From Lachnospiraceae bacterium (GTDB lineage Bacteria; Bacillota; Clostridia; Lachnospirales; Lachnospiraceae), in assembly GCA_902363445.1 (NCBI GenBank), contig CABJAB010000001.1, forward strand, positions 434,001 through 498,000: 64,000 nucleotides of DNA. Direction: 5' to 3'. The position numbers and the translations under genes were made by a program. The notes under the pieces were generated by a model. The model ran no database searches. It saw only the letters and a list, made by a program, of their open reading frames with translations, and was not told where the DNA came from. This document shows, piece after piece, positions 1 through 9,435 of the stretch; the first letter of the stretch is position 1; each line of letters starts with the position of its first letter.

Positions 1-2299
1 TCTTCTCATCGTCAATATCAATAATGACGCCCACAGATTTTACTGCTTTCCCGCGTCCATTAAACTGGGCGGTCGCCCGGATCCGAAACCAAGAATAACT
101 TCCGTCGGCCTTCGCGATCCTCACTTCCGCTTCCTTGTAGGGCAGCCCGTCTGCTATCTCATGCATCAGGTTCAGAAATTCCGGCCGATCGGCCGGATGC
201 AGATGAGACGCAGTCGGAATCCGACTGCCAACGCTCTCCCGTATCGGAGCATAACCGAATTTCTTCTCCCAATTGGAAGAATAGACGATACTGTCACCGT
301 CAATGTCCCATTCAAAGATGATATCGTTGCTCTGGTCCATGATGATCTCATGGCGTTCCAGGCTCATCCGGAGCTCCTCCTGCGCCATCCGCGTCTTCGT
401 GATATCTATCAGAAGGCAGTACAGATATTCCCTGCCGTCCTGCTCCGTGACGACGCGGCATTTATCCAAGACCCATATGATCTGTCCGTTTTTCGATTCC
501 AAACGGTATTCCACCTCTATGGTATTTCCCGCGTTCCGCTGCTCTCTCATCTGCCGCTTCACACGGTCCCGATCCGCGGGGCAGATCATTTCAATAAAAT
601 GATTATGAAACCTCTCCCTGATCTCATCCCTGGTATAATCCATCAGCTTCAAAAAACTTTCGTTTACATATTCAATGGTGCACCATTTATCGTTGACACA
701 TTTCTGCATTCCGGCAAACAGATCCCGCATGGCCTCTGCTCCTTCTCCGAAATGCTGGGGGAGGCGCCGTTCCTCCTGAATCAATTCTTCCGGATGCCAG
801 ATGATTATGACCTTTCTCTGGTGCGGGTTTTCCACGTCGATCCGCAGCAGTGTGGCCGTATTCCACCGGTACTCTTCTTTCATCTGGTCATATACACGGA
901 ACTTCCAGCTTTGCTTGATCACCCCTCCGTTAAAGAACTCATACAGGTATTCTCCAAAGGAATAAAGCACCTTCTCCCGGTCGGAAGGGTGGACCATTTC
1001 TTTTGTGAAATTGTAGAGCGCCTTCTCAAACAGCCCGCCGGAGCGCAGAAGCTGGAAATTATTATCCGACAGATATATGACATGATAAACGCCCGTGCTG
1101 ATATCCAGCTCGATCACCGTGGATTCAAGATAGCGGAGCAGAGAAAAATACTTCATCTGCCCTTGCTCCAGCGTACCTGTGCCCGCTTCTCTGGCATTCC
1201 GCTTCATCCCGCCCCCGATCAGCAGATCAGATTTGGGAGAACGTCCATCCGCATAATCCCGGGCAAGCTCCGCAAAGGAATCCCTCACATTTTTAAAGCA
1301 CTCCAAAAGCTTAGGAGAGAAGGTGCCGCACTCTCCGTTCAGAATCATATTGTATGCCTTCTCCTGTGAATAAGCCTCTTTATAGACCCGCTCTGTCGTC
1401 AGCGCGTCATAGGCGTCCGCCAGCCCCACCACCTGAGCGCAGATAGGGATCCGGTCTCCTCTCAGCCCGTCCGGATATCCGTTTCCGTCCCATCTCTCAT
1501 GGTGATAACGGCAGATATTGTACGCATACTGCTGGTATTCTTTATCATTCATCCGGTCCAGTCCGGCCAGGATCTCACAGCCTTTCATGGAATGGGTCTT
1601 CATGACCTCAAACTCTTCCGGTGTCAGGCGGCCCGGTTTGTTGAGAACAGAATCAGGTATGGCGATCTTTCCCACATCGTGCATGGAAGCGGCCCGGCTG
1701 ATGATCTCGATCCTGCGTTCATCCAGTCCATATTCCTGATAGCTCCGCGCCACGTCTTCCAGGAGGATTTTCGTAAACATGCGGATGCGGAGGATATGCT
1801 GGCCCGATTCCAGGCTCCGGTATTCGATGACAGAAGACAGCGCGTCGATCATGACCTCGTTGGATTCCCGCAGGCTCGCCGCCTGTTCTTCTACCAGCTC
1901 CTCCAGATGCTGTCTGTGCCTGTGCAGATCCACCACATTTTCCACCCGCCGTTTCACCACATACGGTTCAAACGGCTTCCTGATAATATCGGAAGCTCCC
2001 ATATCAAAGACTCTGACCTCGCAGTCGTAGCTGTCCTCTGATGTGATGACGACCACAGGTATCTCCGGCAGGAACTTTTTCTTCTCCATCTGTTCCATCA
2101 CCTGGTAGCCGTCCTTCATCGGCATGATCAAATCCAGAAGCACCGCCACTATCCTGCTGCGATAATGCTCTATAAACATTAATGCCTGCTCCCCATTCTC
2201 AGCCTCCAATATACGGTACTCCGCCTGAAAGACTTCACGGAGAATCGCCCTGTTCACTTCCATATCATCTACTATCACGAGAATGTCCCTTTTATCCAT
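1..2299 (-). CDS. Response regulator with HD-GYP and PAS domains (partial, C-terminus outside window)
   Basis: Likely a two-component output protein that degrades cyclic di-GMP. Reading the minus strand from the ATG at 2299 gives a REC domain (acidic pair D11-D12, phospho-acceptor D56 in LLDLIMP, a later KPFEP loop). A coiled linker follows, then an HD-GYP domain with MHDVGKIAIPD and, further on, HHERWDGNGYPDGLRGD, the usual metal-binding signature of active c-di-GMP phosphodiesterases. Two or more PAS-type segments follow (for example CPADRDRVKRQM and a final WFRIRATAQFNG). About 766 codons are present with no stop before the window edge, so a further output domain (GGDEF or kinase) may lie beyond. 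The start has only a weak AGGAGAGC site. The gene is divergent from the NimA-like gene. Domain calls are made by eye from motifs. Confidence 0.85.
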   Translation of the reverse strand, partial: MDKRDILVIVDDMEVNRAILREVFQAEYRILEAENGEQALMFIEHYRSRIVAVLLDLIMPMKDGYQVMEQMEKKKFLPEIPVVVITSEDSYDCEVRVFDMGASDIIRKPFEPYVVKRRVENVVDLHRHRQHLEELVEEQAASLRESNEVMIDALSSVIEYRSLESGQHILRIRMFTKILLEDVARSYQEYGLDERRIEIISRAASMHDVGKIAIPDSVLNKPGRLTPEEFEVMKTHSMKGCEILAGLDRMNDKEYQQYAYNICRYHHERWDGNGYPDGLRGDRIPICAQVVGLADAYDALTTERVYKEAYSQEKAYNMILNGECGTFSPKLLECFKNVRDSFAELARDYADGRSPKSDLLIGGGMKRNAREAGTGTLEQGQMKYFSLLRYLESTVIELDISTGVYHVIYLSDNNFQLLRSGGLFEKALYNFTKEMVHPSDREKVLYSFGEYLYEFFNGGVIKQSWKFRVYDQMKEEYRWNTATLLRIDVENPHQRKVIIIWHPEELIQEERRLPQHFGEGAEAMRDLFAGMQKCVNDKWCTIEYVNESFLKLMDYTRDEIRERFHNHFIEMICPADRDRVKRQMREQRNAGNTIEVEYRLESKNGQIIWVLDKCRVVTEQDGREYLYCLLIDITKTRMAQEELRMSLERHEIIMDQSNDIIFEWDIDGDSIVYSSNWEKKFGYAPIRESVGSRIPTASHLHPADRPEFLNLMHEIADGLPYKEAEVRIAKADGSYSWFRIRATAQFNGRGKAVKSVGVIIDIDDEK

Positions 2300-2537
2300 C
2301 CCACAGCTCTCCTATCATTCCCGCCCCGGGCTCCGCCTCTCCCTGTCAGGCTTTTTTTCAACATTATTTTGACATTATACTCTATTCTTTTGAAGACTGC
2401 TACCATTTCCGGCACCTGTCGCCCTACAAAATTGAAGTCTGCCGTAATACTTTGTCGATTTTTATCGTTTGATATGGTAAAATACAGCTTGAACCAATAG
2501 AAACTACTCTGATCGATTTCAATATAAGGAGGCTGTT

Positions 2538-3038
2538 ATGATACGTAAAGACAGAGAAATGCCCCGGGAATTTGCTGAATCCATCGTTGATAAATGTGAA
2601 TGGGCCGTTATGGCAATGACCGATGCGGACGGATTTCCTTACTGTATTCCCCTGACTATCGCGCGGGACGGAAATTTCATTTATTTTCATGCAGGCAAAG
2701 CTATCGGGAAAAAAGCCGCCGCCCTGGCAGCCGATTCCCGGATATGTATGACCTGCGTGGGAGATACGAAGCGCGCCTCCGATAAATTCACCACAGAATT
2801 TGAATCGGCTGTCCTCACCGGCACAGCGTCTGAAGTCGAAGATGAACAGGAAAAAATACATGCCCTGCGGCTCATATGCGAACGTCATACTCCCGCCAAT
2901 ATGGCGGAATTTCAGCAGGCCATGGAACGAAGCCTGAGCAATACCGCGGTGTGGAAGATAACCATCGGAGAAATGACCGGGAAACGTAAAAAATACGACA
3001 AAGACGGGACAGAGCTGAAATATGGGAGAATGGAATAA
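2538..3038 (+). CDS. NimA-like pyridoxamine 5'-phosphate oxidase family flavoprotein
   Basis: A 166-residue FMN-binding split-barrel protein of the NimA / pyridoxamine-phosphate-oxidase-related family. The N-terminal EMPREFAESIVDKCEWAVMA and the YFHAGKAIGKKAAAL segment (phosphate-binding region of the flavin site) are typical, and the length fits the family. Members reduce nitroimidazoles or other small oxidants in anaerobes; the real substrate here is unknown. It starts at an ATG 7 nt after AAGGAGG. Its stop lies 2 nt before the next ATG, so it is cotranscribed, and probably translationally coupled, with the DNA glycosylase. This suggests a small oxidative or nitrosative damage operon, which is inference. 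Confidence 0.85.
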   Translation: MIRKDREMPREFAESIVDKCEWAVMAMTDADGFPYCIPLTIARDGNFIYFHAGKAIGKKAAALAADSRICMTCVGDTKRASDKFTTEFESAVLTGTASEVEDEQEKIHALRLICERHTPANMAEFQQAMERSLSNTAVWKITIGEMTGKRKKYDKDGTELKYGRME

Positions 3039-3040
3039 GA

Positions 3041-3889
3041 ATGATCGTAAAAACTCTCGCTGATTTTAATCTGAAACAGATCGCGGCCTCCGGCCAGTGC
3101 TTCCGCCTGGAAGAAACTGCGCCGGGCCGCTTTCATCTGCTCGCTTCTGACCGGTATCTGGAAATCCTTGATATGGGCGGCCCGCAGGATATCCCCGGCG
3201 CAGAACCGTTCCGGACTTATGGATTTTCCTGCACAGAGCAGGAGTTCGGAGAGTTCTGGAGTCCTTACTTCGACCTTTCCGCCGACTATGGCGCCGTCAA
3301 ACGTCTTGTACCGGAACAGGACAGGTATCTCAGGAATGCCGTGTCCTTCGGCAGCGGCATCCGAATCCTGCGTCAGGATCTTTGGGAAACTATGGTCACC
3401 TTCCTGATCTCCCAGCAGAACAATATTCCCCGAATCCGCCGGTGTGTCCGCCTCCTGTGCGAAAATTACGGGAACACGGTCATAGATCCCAGCGGTCAGA
3501 TCCATTATGGATTTCCAGGACCGGGCAAACTCGCCTCCGCCTCAGAAGACGAACTCCGAAACTGCAATCTGGGATATCGCGCCAAATATATACGAAAAGC
3601 AGCCCGGGATGTGTCAGACGGCAGTCTTTGCCTGGAAGCCTTCCGTCACATGGACTATGTAACGGCCAGGGAAGCCCTGATGTGTTGTTACGGCATCGGG
3701 ATAAAGGTGGCCGACTGCATCTGCCTGTTCGCCCTGCATCATATTGAAGCTTTTCCCATAGATACCCATATACGTCAGGTCCTTGAGCGGGAATATCCCA
3801 AAGGCTTTCCTGTCTCCAACTACAACGGCTGCGCCGGTATCCTGCAGCAGTATATTTTCTATTACGAATTGTTCCATCCTGGAATATGA
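3041..3889 (+). CDS. ogg: 8-oxoguanine DNA glycosylase / AP lyase (OGG1 type)
   Basis: A base-excision repair enzyme of the helix-hairpin-helix GPD superfamily, 282 residues. An OGG1-like N-terminal domain (about 1-110) is followed by the HhH domain. The segment GIGIKVADCICLFAL carries the catalytic lysine K222, and FPIDTHI carries the catalytic aspartate D241. The 19-residue spacing is the same as K249-D268 in human OGG1. The motif NLGYRAKYI is also family typical. The start ATG follows the stop of the NimA-like gene by 2 nt. It should remove 8-oxoguanine paired with C and nick the abasic site. AlkA-like DNA-3-methyladenine glycosylase is the alternative label automatic pipelines often give; the KVADC motif favours OGG. 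Confidence 0.88.
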   Translation: MIVKTLADFNLKQIAASGQCFRLEETAPGRFHLLASDRYLEILDMGGPQDIPGAEPFRTYGFSCTEQEFGEFWSPYFDLSADYGAVKRLVPEQDRYLRNAVSFGSGIRILRQDLWETMVTFLISQQNNIPRIRRCVRLLCENYGNTVIDPSGQIHYGFPGPGKLASASEDELRNCNLGYRAKYIRKAARDVSDGSLCLEAFRHMDYVTAREALMCCYGIGIKVADCICLFALHHIEAFPIDTHIRQVLEREYPKGFPVSNYNGCAGILQQYIFYYELFHPGI

Positions 3890-3914
3890 ATCGATTTCGT
3901 TCTTTCTCCCGCAT

Positions 3915-5309
3915 TCATGCGTGCGGAATATTGGTATAGTCAGAAATCTCCCGGTCAATGGTACACAAATCTTTTACAGACAGTCCGCTGAGCTTTTCAT
4001 GGCCTGTTATTCTCGCAAAGGTCTTAAGCTCCGCCAAAGACGCGTTCAGAAAATTAGCCACTCTTTTCGCCGCGGCGTCTACTTTGAAACGAGCCCTCAG
4101 CTCCGGGTCCTGGGTCGCCACTCCAACCGGACACATGCCCGTACCGCATATACGGTACTGCTGACAGGCCGCCGCGATCAGTCCCGCTGAGGCTATCGCG
4201 ACCGCGTCGGCTCCCATGGCAAGCGCTTTGGCAAAATCAGAGGATACCCGCAGGCCTCCTGTTATCACCAGAGAAATATCGGAATTTATGGAATCCAGGT
4301 ATTTTCTTGCCCGGTACAGCGCATAGACAGTCGGTATGCTCGTCGCGTCCCGTATGATCTGAGGGCTGGCCCCCGTCGCGCCGCCCCGGCCGTCAATGGT
4401 GATAAAATCCGGTTCCGCATAGACGCAGTACTCCATATCCTGTTCAATATGTCCGGCGGCAATCTTTATTCCGATAGGCCGTCCCTCCGAAGCCATTCTG
4501 AGCTGGGCCACCAGCTCCTTCAATTCCTCTTTGTTGGTCACGTCCCGGAAATAAGACGGGCTGATGATATCTTTCCCCACAGGCTTATTCCGGATCTTCG
4601 CGATCTCCGGAGTGACCTTGCCGCCGGGCAGATGGCCTCCCATGCCCGGTTTTGTCCCCTGACCAATCTTGATTTCTATCGCGTCGGAGTTCTTCAGATT
4701 TTCCGGCGTCACACTATAGCGGTTCGGCACATATTCAAAGATATATTTGGCAGCCGCCTCCTTCTCCTCCGGCAGAATCCCTCCTTCTCCGCTGCACATG
4801 GCGGTCCCGGCCAGGGCGCTCCCCTTTGCCAGGGCGATCTTTGTTTCTTTAGAAAGGGCCCCAAAGGACATATGGGAAATATATACCGGATTTTCAATGA
4901 CCATAGGCTTTTTGGCATGTGGACCGATCACTGTAGTCGTATCAATCTCAGCATGCTCTTCCAGCGGCATCGGGTTAAGCTGATTGCCCAATATCAAGAT
5001 ATCGTCCCAGCCCGGCATCTTCATCTGGGTCCCCATCGCTCCTATGATCGAGGCCCCGCTCACTGCCATCTGATGGATCTCCTTCATATACCGGATACTA
5101 TCATCCTTCCGGACAAAATCAGCCGGATATTCCAGGCTCTGTTCCTTCGCCTCTGCCGGCGCCTCCTCCTTGTTTTCTTCCTGCTCCACTTTGTCAAAAT
5201 ACTTTTTCATCTGATGACAGACCGGACATTCTTTGAGCTCCGAAAAAGCTTTTCCCTCTTTTTCCTCGTCAAATATGTACCCGCAAATACTGCATTTGTA
5301 CACCGCCAT
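3915..5309 (-). CDS. Rubredoxin-fused FMN-binding glutamate synthase-like oxidoreductase
   Basis: A 464-residue protein. Residues 1-45 form a rubredoxin-like iron domain (C6, C9, C28, C31 in CSICGYIFDEE and ECPVC). A charged linker follows, then a glutamate-synthase catalytic/FMN barrel from about residue 75. FMN-region motifs are ITIDGRGGATGASP and VITGGLRVSSDFAKALAMGADAVAI. The Fe-S cysteines lie in CQQYRICGTGMCPVGVATQ (3Fe-4S type). It lacks the glutamine amidotransferase domain, as in archaeal-type GltB proteins found in clostridia. The rubredoxin presumably supplies electrons in place of a GltD subunit. The substrate could be glutamate synthesis or another amidation, which is not provable here. 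It is monocistronic and converges on ogg. Confidence 0.85.
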   Translation of the reverse strand: MAVYKCSICGYIFDEEKEGKAFSELKECPVCHQMKKYFDKVEQEENKEEAPAEAKEQSLEYPADFVRKDDSIRYMKEIHQMAVSGASIIGAMGTQMKMPGWDDILILGNQLNPMPLEEHAEIDTTTVIGPHAKKPMVIENPVYISHMSFGALSKETKIALAKGSALAGTAMCSGEGGILPEEKEAAAKYIFEYVPNRYSVTPENLKNSDAIEIKIGQGTKPGMGGHLPGGKVTPEIAKIRNKPVGKDIISPSYFRDVTNKEELKELVAQLRMASEGRPIGIKIAAGHIEQDMEYCVYAEPDFITIDGRGGATGASPQIIRDATSIPTVYALYRARKYLDSINSDISLVITGGLRVSSDFAKALAMGADAVAIASAGLIAAACQQYRICGTGMCPVGVATQDPELRARFKVDAAAKRVANFLNASLAELKTFARITGHEKLSGLSVKDLCTIDREISDYTNIPHA

Positions 5310-5390
5310 AGCACACCTCCGTTAAAGAAAAACAAAATAGTAACTATTATTATTTTATTCCCATATATTGGTTTTGTCAACAAGAGAAAC

Positions 5391-5421
5391 AAAAACCGGC
5401 GAAACGCTTCCGCCGGTTTTT
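5391..5421 (-). terminator. Rho-independent terminator of the LRR protein gene
   Basis: On the minus strand a CCGGCGG / CCGCCGG-type stem with a short loop is followed by TTTTTG. It begins 26 nt after the LRR gene stop. The opposite strand also ends in TTTTT, but nothing on that strand reads into it. Confidence 0.8.
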
Positions 5422-5446
5422 GCAGTCATGGAGTCTTAACTATCTT

Positions 5447-8400
5447 TTATCTTTCCTCCTGACGAGAAATTTTTTTCTTATAAGAAATCAGCAGGGCTGC
5501 CGCCAGTATCGCCGCAAAGATTCCGCATATGGCAGGTAATACAGGAGCTTGATCCCCGGTTTTCACATTTTGGCCTGCCAAGCCGGCAGTTCCCGTTCCC
5601 TTCTTCCCTTCCTCGCTTTTCGGTCTGGACGGACCGCCCGGTTTCGTCGGATTCCCCGGCGCCGTACTTTCGGAGCTGGCGCTTCCCTCTTCTTTGCTTT
5701 CTCCAGATTCCGTAGTTTCCTGTGACTCCGTGGTCTCCTCCGCATCCGTAGATTCTTCTTCTTTTTTCGAATCGGCATACACCATGGAGTATGTGGAAAA
5801 ATAGCCGGAATCAACCGTTATGGTAGAAGCCTCCTGGTCTAGATCCTCCAGAACGTGTGAGACAAGCTTCCCGCCAAATTCATGGGTACGGATCAAGGCG
5901 AACTTCCGGACTGTGCCTTCAGGCGGCACCAGCTCTTCCGGTACTGTAAGCACCAACCGGAGCGGTATGCCCAGCTCCGAGATGGTTTCTGTCCGGTCCG
6001 GCACTCCCGCCGAAGCGTTTTCAAAAACTTGTTTTTCTATGCTTATTTCATAATGCGTCCCAATCTGGTAATCCCCAAGGACTTGTGCCACGGAAGCCGC
6101 TACATCCGTCTCTGTTTCATCCTTCGGAAGCACGTGCATGGCAACCACGAAACGGCCTATGCTGCCGTCCAGGAGCTGTCCCGCCTCTTCCGCAGTCATG
6201 CAGCTCAGCAGATATGCCTCCTGATCTTTTGAAAGAATCTCTCCCTGTGCTTCCGGCAGATTGGTCTGTACCTCCACAGAGGGGATCTGCAGGAGGGCGC
6301 CCGCCAGCTTTTTGACGGTGTCCTCTGAGACGGAATTCTTTTCCTGTTCATCCAGAGCCTCATAATGCAGCTTCATATTCAGGATATCCCGGATATCCTG
6401 TTCATCCTCCACCGCATCCGGCAGAGCCTCGGCCATATCCTCCAGGTCCTCCGTCTTGACCGGCGCGAATATCACCTTCATCTCCGTCTGTCCCGCGGGA
6501 ATAAGGTTCAGCGAGTAGCTGACTTTGCCGGTATCTGACTGCTGTACCTCTTGAATCATCTCCGTGCCGTTCACCGTCACGGATTGAAGCTTATATCCAT
6601 ATTCCGGCGTAAAAGTAAAAATCTGACCGGCCACGGGACACGAGTCTGTGTCAGGGGCGACGGTTCCCTTCCCCTCTGTCCCGATGTGTATAGGATATTC
6701 CACATCACCGGTGATCTTGGCCTCCCCGGTCAGTCCGGCCGAAATATAGTTTTCCGTATCCTCCGGAATATAAGTCCAGGCAAGAGTCTGTTCTCCTCCG
6801 TTTATAACTGCATCCGGAACGTCCCAGCTGACCGTCCCCGGCGTATCCCCGGAAGTCAATTCCAGTGGAATCTGCGAGACAGCTGTTCCCGCCGCCACAT
6901 GGTCCGGAAACTGAGGATGATATACAGGACTGGCCTGACGGATATCTACCCATGTCGCAAAATAGTTATACCACGTACTCATACTCCATTTGCCGCGGTA
7001 CTCCGGATGAGCTTTTTCGTACATCTGCACATAGCAGACATATCTCATAGAATCCCCAACATCAGTGACTGGGTAAACAAAGGGCTCATCACTGACATAA
7101 AAAAATGAACTGTCATCTCCTTTCAAGGTACAATACAGAAAGGTGTATTCTCCGTCCTCTCCCGCCAGGGGATGGGATGCCGAACAGCGGATGTATTCGG
7201 TCTTTCCGTCATATTGTTTCGTTTTTACTTCCTCGAATGTGATCTGCGGGACGGATACCGATTTGGAAAAATAGAGAGTTCCGCCCGTCACAAGCGCATT
7301 GGCGGCAACTACCTTTCCCCCTTTTGTAAAACTCCAGCCGATGTCGTAGCCCGCCATGCTCTCTGCCGTTTCAGGAAACCGGAAATCCGTATCCTCTTCC
7401 CATCCATTGGCCGTTTCATGGTAATTGAGAGGGCGCTTATACAAAGTCTCTCTGGTCGTCAATACCTGTTCCGCCTCATCCAGAAACGTCACCGTGAGCG
7501 GATAGGCGCAGTACTGCCTGGACCCGCTGTTCATCTTGGGCTGGTACTGGTCATATAAAGCCTTAGTCGGAAATACGGCGGCGTTCAAAGTGGTATCGAA
7601 AAGAAAATTAGTAGTATAAGTGACCGTATCGCTGTCCGGCATATAAATAGTACGAATCCCCGTCCCTGTGAAAACGCTGGATCCCACACTGACAACTCCA
7701 TCCGGTATCTTTACCCATCCTGACAGCTTCTTGCAATTTCTAAACACGTTGCTGTCCAGCACGGATAAAACGTCCGGCAGCTCCACCGCCGCGCCGGAAT
7801 CTGTTTTTCCCGCGATCCGAACCCTTGTGATCTGGCCGCAGTCCATGAATGAAGAGCCGCCTATTTTCGTAATTCCATTATTCAGGACAATATCGGAAAA
7901 ATCATTTTCACTGAAAGCAAAATTCCCGACAATAGTCGTCACATTGTCCGGTATTTTCAGACTCCCGGTGAAATGGCATCTCTGAAATACCTGTCCCTGC
8001 ACTTCCGTAAAGGATGGATTCTCCGGAAGGCGCAGGGTACCGTCAAACCCACAGCCGGAAAACGCGCTGGAGCCAATGCTGGTCACGCTGTCCGGTATAT
8101 ACAGGTTTCCTTTAATTGTCTTCTGTCCGTTAAACGCGTTGCCTCCGATGGCAGTCAGCCCTTCATTCAGCACCAGAGAACAGCTGTCCATTTCACTATA
8201 TATAGAGCCAAGGGCATAGAACGCCATACTGTCTATGGTCACGAGATTGGCGGCGCCGGACAGGTCGATCCTCTTCACCCGTATTCCTTCATATCTCTTC
8301 GTACTTCCCAAAAAAGCGGAGCCGCCGATTTTCGTCACCTTCTGCCCGTTTATTTCAGCCGGTATGACGATATCCGTATACCGGAATCCATTTTCTTCCG

Positions 8401-8893
8401 GAAGGCTGTTCAGGTAGCTGTCGGAAAAACCGGTGATCGTGCCCTGGGAAAACGTATACATCTGGCTGTAATCCGGCTGAGAAGAAAAGACCTTAATATT
8501 GTCCTCCGTCTCCTGCAGATCTTCTTTGCTCCCTGCCGCATCCGAGCTTGACTCATCCTCTGCCGGAGCCTCTAACAAATCTGTGGTATCCTTGGATTCT
8601 ATATCTGTCTTGCTTGTGACCGCCTGTGTAGCGGAAGTACTCGTTTCAGCAGTATCTGCAGGATCCGTCTCATGGGATTCCCCGCTGCTCTTCCCTTGAG
8701 AGACCGCTGTTTCCTCGGTCCCGGCCGCTTCCTTCCGCGATTCCGGAGCACCGTTCTCTTTGTCTGCATCCCCCTCTGTCTGTATGCTCTCCTCCGGCAC
8801 CTCGGCCTGAACCGGCCCCAGACCGCCCAGTAAAGAAAGTACCATGACCATACACATCAAAGCAGCGCAGCCGGCCGCCATTCTTCGTTTCAT
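5447..8893 (-). CDS. BspA-type leucine-rich-repeat cell-surface protein with C-terminal anchor
   Basis: About 1148 residues. The chosen ATG at 8893 follows AGGGGG and opens directly into a signal peptide (MKRRMAAGCAAL and a hydrophobic core). An upstream in-frame ATG at 8929 lacks a good site. After a Ser/Thr/Glu-rich low-complexity stretch come treponemal/BspA-type LRRs (about residues 140-460; repeated patterns such as VTKIGGSAFLG and VTSIGSSAFSGCGF). Next are Ig-like regions and an InlB-B-repeat-like unit (GTEGKGTVAPD). A second acidic Ser/Thr/Gly/Pro-rich spacer leads to NVKTGD, a membrane helix (LPAICGIFAAILAAALLISY) and KKK. This is a sortase-like C terminus, with NVKTG in place of LPxTG. 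A role in adhesion or host contact is family knowledge only. Confidence 0.85.
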   Translation of the reverse strand: MKRRMAAGCAALMCMVMVLSLLGGLGPVQAEVPEESIQTEGDADKENGAPESRKEAAGTEETAVSQGKSSGESHETDPADTAETSTSATQAVTSKTDIESKDTTDLLEAPAEDESSSDAAGSKEDLQETEDNIKVFSSQPDYSQMYTFSQGTITGFSDSYLNSLPEENGFRYTDIVIPAEINGQKVTKIGGSAFLGSTKRYEGIRVKRIDLSGAANLVTIDSMAFYALGSIYSEMDSCSLVLNEGLTAIGGNAFNGQKTIKGNLYIPDSVTSIGSSAFSGCGFDGTLRLPENPSFTEVQGQVFQRCHFTGSLKIPDNVTTIVGNFAFSENDFSDIVLNNGITKIGGSSFMDCGQITRVRIAGKTDSGAAVELPDVLSVLDSNVFRNCKKLSGWVKIPDGVVSVGSSVFTGTGIRTIYMPDSDTVTYTTNFLFDTTLNAAVFPTKALYDQYQPKMNSGSRQYCAYPLTVTFLDEAEQVLTTRETLYKRPLNYHETANGWEEDTDFRFPETAESMAGYDIGWSFTKGGKVVAANALVTGGTLYFSKSVSVPQITFEEVKTKQYDGKTEYIRCSASHPLAGEDGEYTFLYCTLKGDDSSFFYVSDEPFVYPVTDVGDSMRYVCYVQMYEKAHPEYRGKWSMSTWYNYFATWVDIRQASPVYHPQFPDHVAAGTAVSQIPLELTSGDTPGTVSWDVPDAVINGGEQTLAWTYIPEDTENYISAGLTGEAKITGDVEYPIHIGTEGKGTVAPDTDSCPVAGQIFTFTPEYGYKLQSVTVNGTEMIQEVQQSDTGKVSYSLNLIPAGQTEMKVIFAPVKTEDLEDMAEALPDAVEDEQDIRDILNMKLHYEALDEQEKNSVSEDTVKKLAGALLQIPSVEVQTNLPEAQGEILSKDQEAYLLSCMTAEEAGQLLDGSIGRFVVAMHVLPKDETETDVAASVAQVLGDYQIGTHYEISIEKQVFENASAGVPDRTETISELGIPLRLVLTVPEELVPPEGTVRKFALIRTHEFGGKLVSHVLEDLDQEASTITVDSGYFSTYSMVYADSKKEEESTDAEETTESQETTESGESKEEGSASSESTAPGNPTKPGGPSRPKSEEGKKGTGTAGLAGQNVKTGDQAPVLPAICGIFAAILAAALLISYKKKISRQEER

Positions 8894-9068
8894 ATTTATC
8901 CCCCTATCCGCCAGATACTGTCCCTTCATTCTTCGTTATCTGGCCACTATTACTCTATGATACTTCTTTCTCTTGTTTTAATCAACCGCCTTTATACCTT
9001 CCTCCCGCTCACTGCCCGAGGTATTTTTTGGCAAAAAAACAGGAAGCCCTTTTTTATCCTCTCCGTTT

Positions 9069-9425
9069 TCAAATTCCCTGCCTGTCAAAAAAGCTCCGAA
9101 GCTCCAGCGCATCCTCCATGGAATTCTTCCAGCCGTATCTTTTCAGATCTACGGTCCTTCCCGCGTCCACCCGGATTCCTTCCTCCTCCAGCAAAAGCTT
9201 CTGCAGATCCGGTGTATCAAAGGAAGCCGCCCCGCTTAAATATCCTTTTGAATTCACTATCCGATGCGCCGGAATATCCGGTCCGCTAAGGCGCCGCCCC
9301 AATGCAAAGCCCACCTGTCTGGCGTTCTTTGGAAACCCGCAGAGCAGGGCGATCTGTCCGTATGTAGCCACTGTCCCCCAGGGAATCCGTCTGCAGACCT
9401 CCGCGGCTCTTTTATAAAAGTCCAT
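9069..9425 (-). CDS. Alkyltransferase-like protein (MGMT family, Cys replaced)
   Basis: A 118-residue homologue of the C-terminal domain of O6-alkylguanine-DNA alkyltransferase. The helix-turn-helix region IPWGTVATYGQIALLCGFP and the loop GPDIPAHRIVNSKG are clear. The active-site motif PCHR reads PAHR, so the alkyl-accepting cysteine is absent. This is the hallmark of alkyltransferase-like (ATL) proteins, which bind alkylated guanine and recruit nucleotide excision repair. The ATG at 9425 follows AGAGGGGG. An in-frame upstream extension overlaps the hydrolase gene and is unlikely to be used. The gene lies 10 nt after the hydrolase stop, probably in one transcript. Confidence 0.85.
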   Translation of the reverse strand: MDFYKRAAEVCRRIPWGTVATYGQIALLCGFPKNARQVGFALGRRLSGPDIPAHRIVNSKGYLSGAASFDTPDLQKLLLEEEGIRVDAGRTVDLKRYGWKNSMEDALELRSFFDRQGI

Positions 9426-9435
9426 ATGTCCCCCT

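Noticed and set aside
161..2041. Long plus-strand open frames (up to 402 codons)
   Set aside because: They run opposite the REC/HD-GYP/PAS gene, have no domain signature or ribosome sites, and vanish once the minus-strand gene is read.
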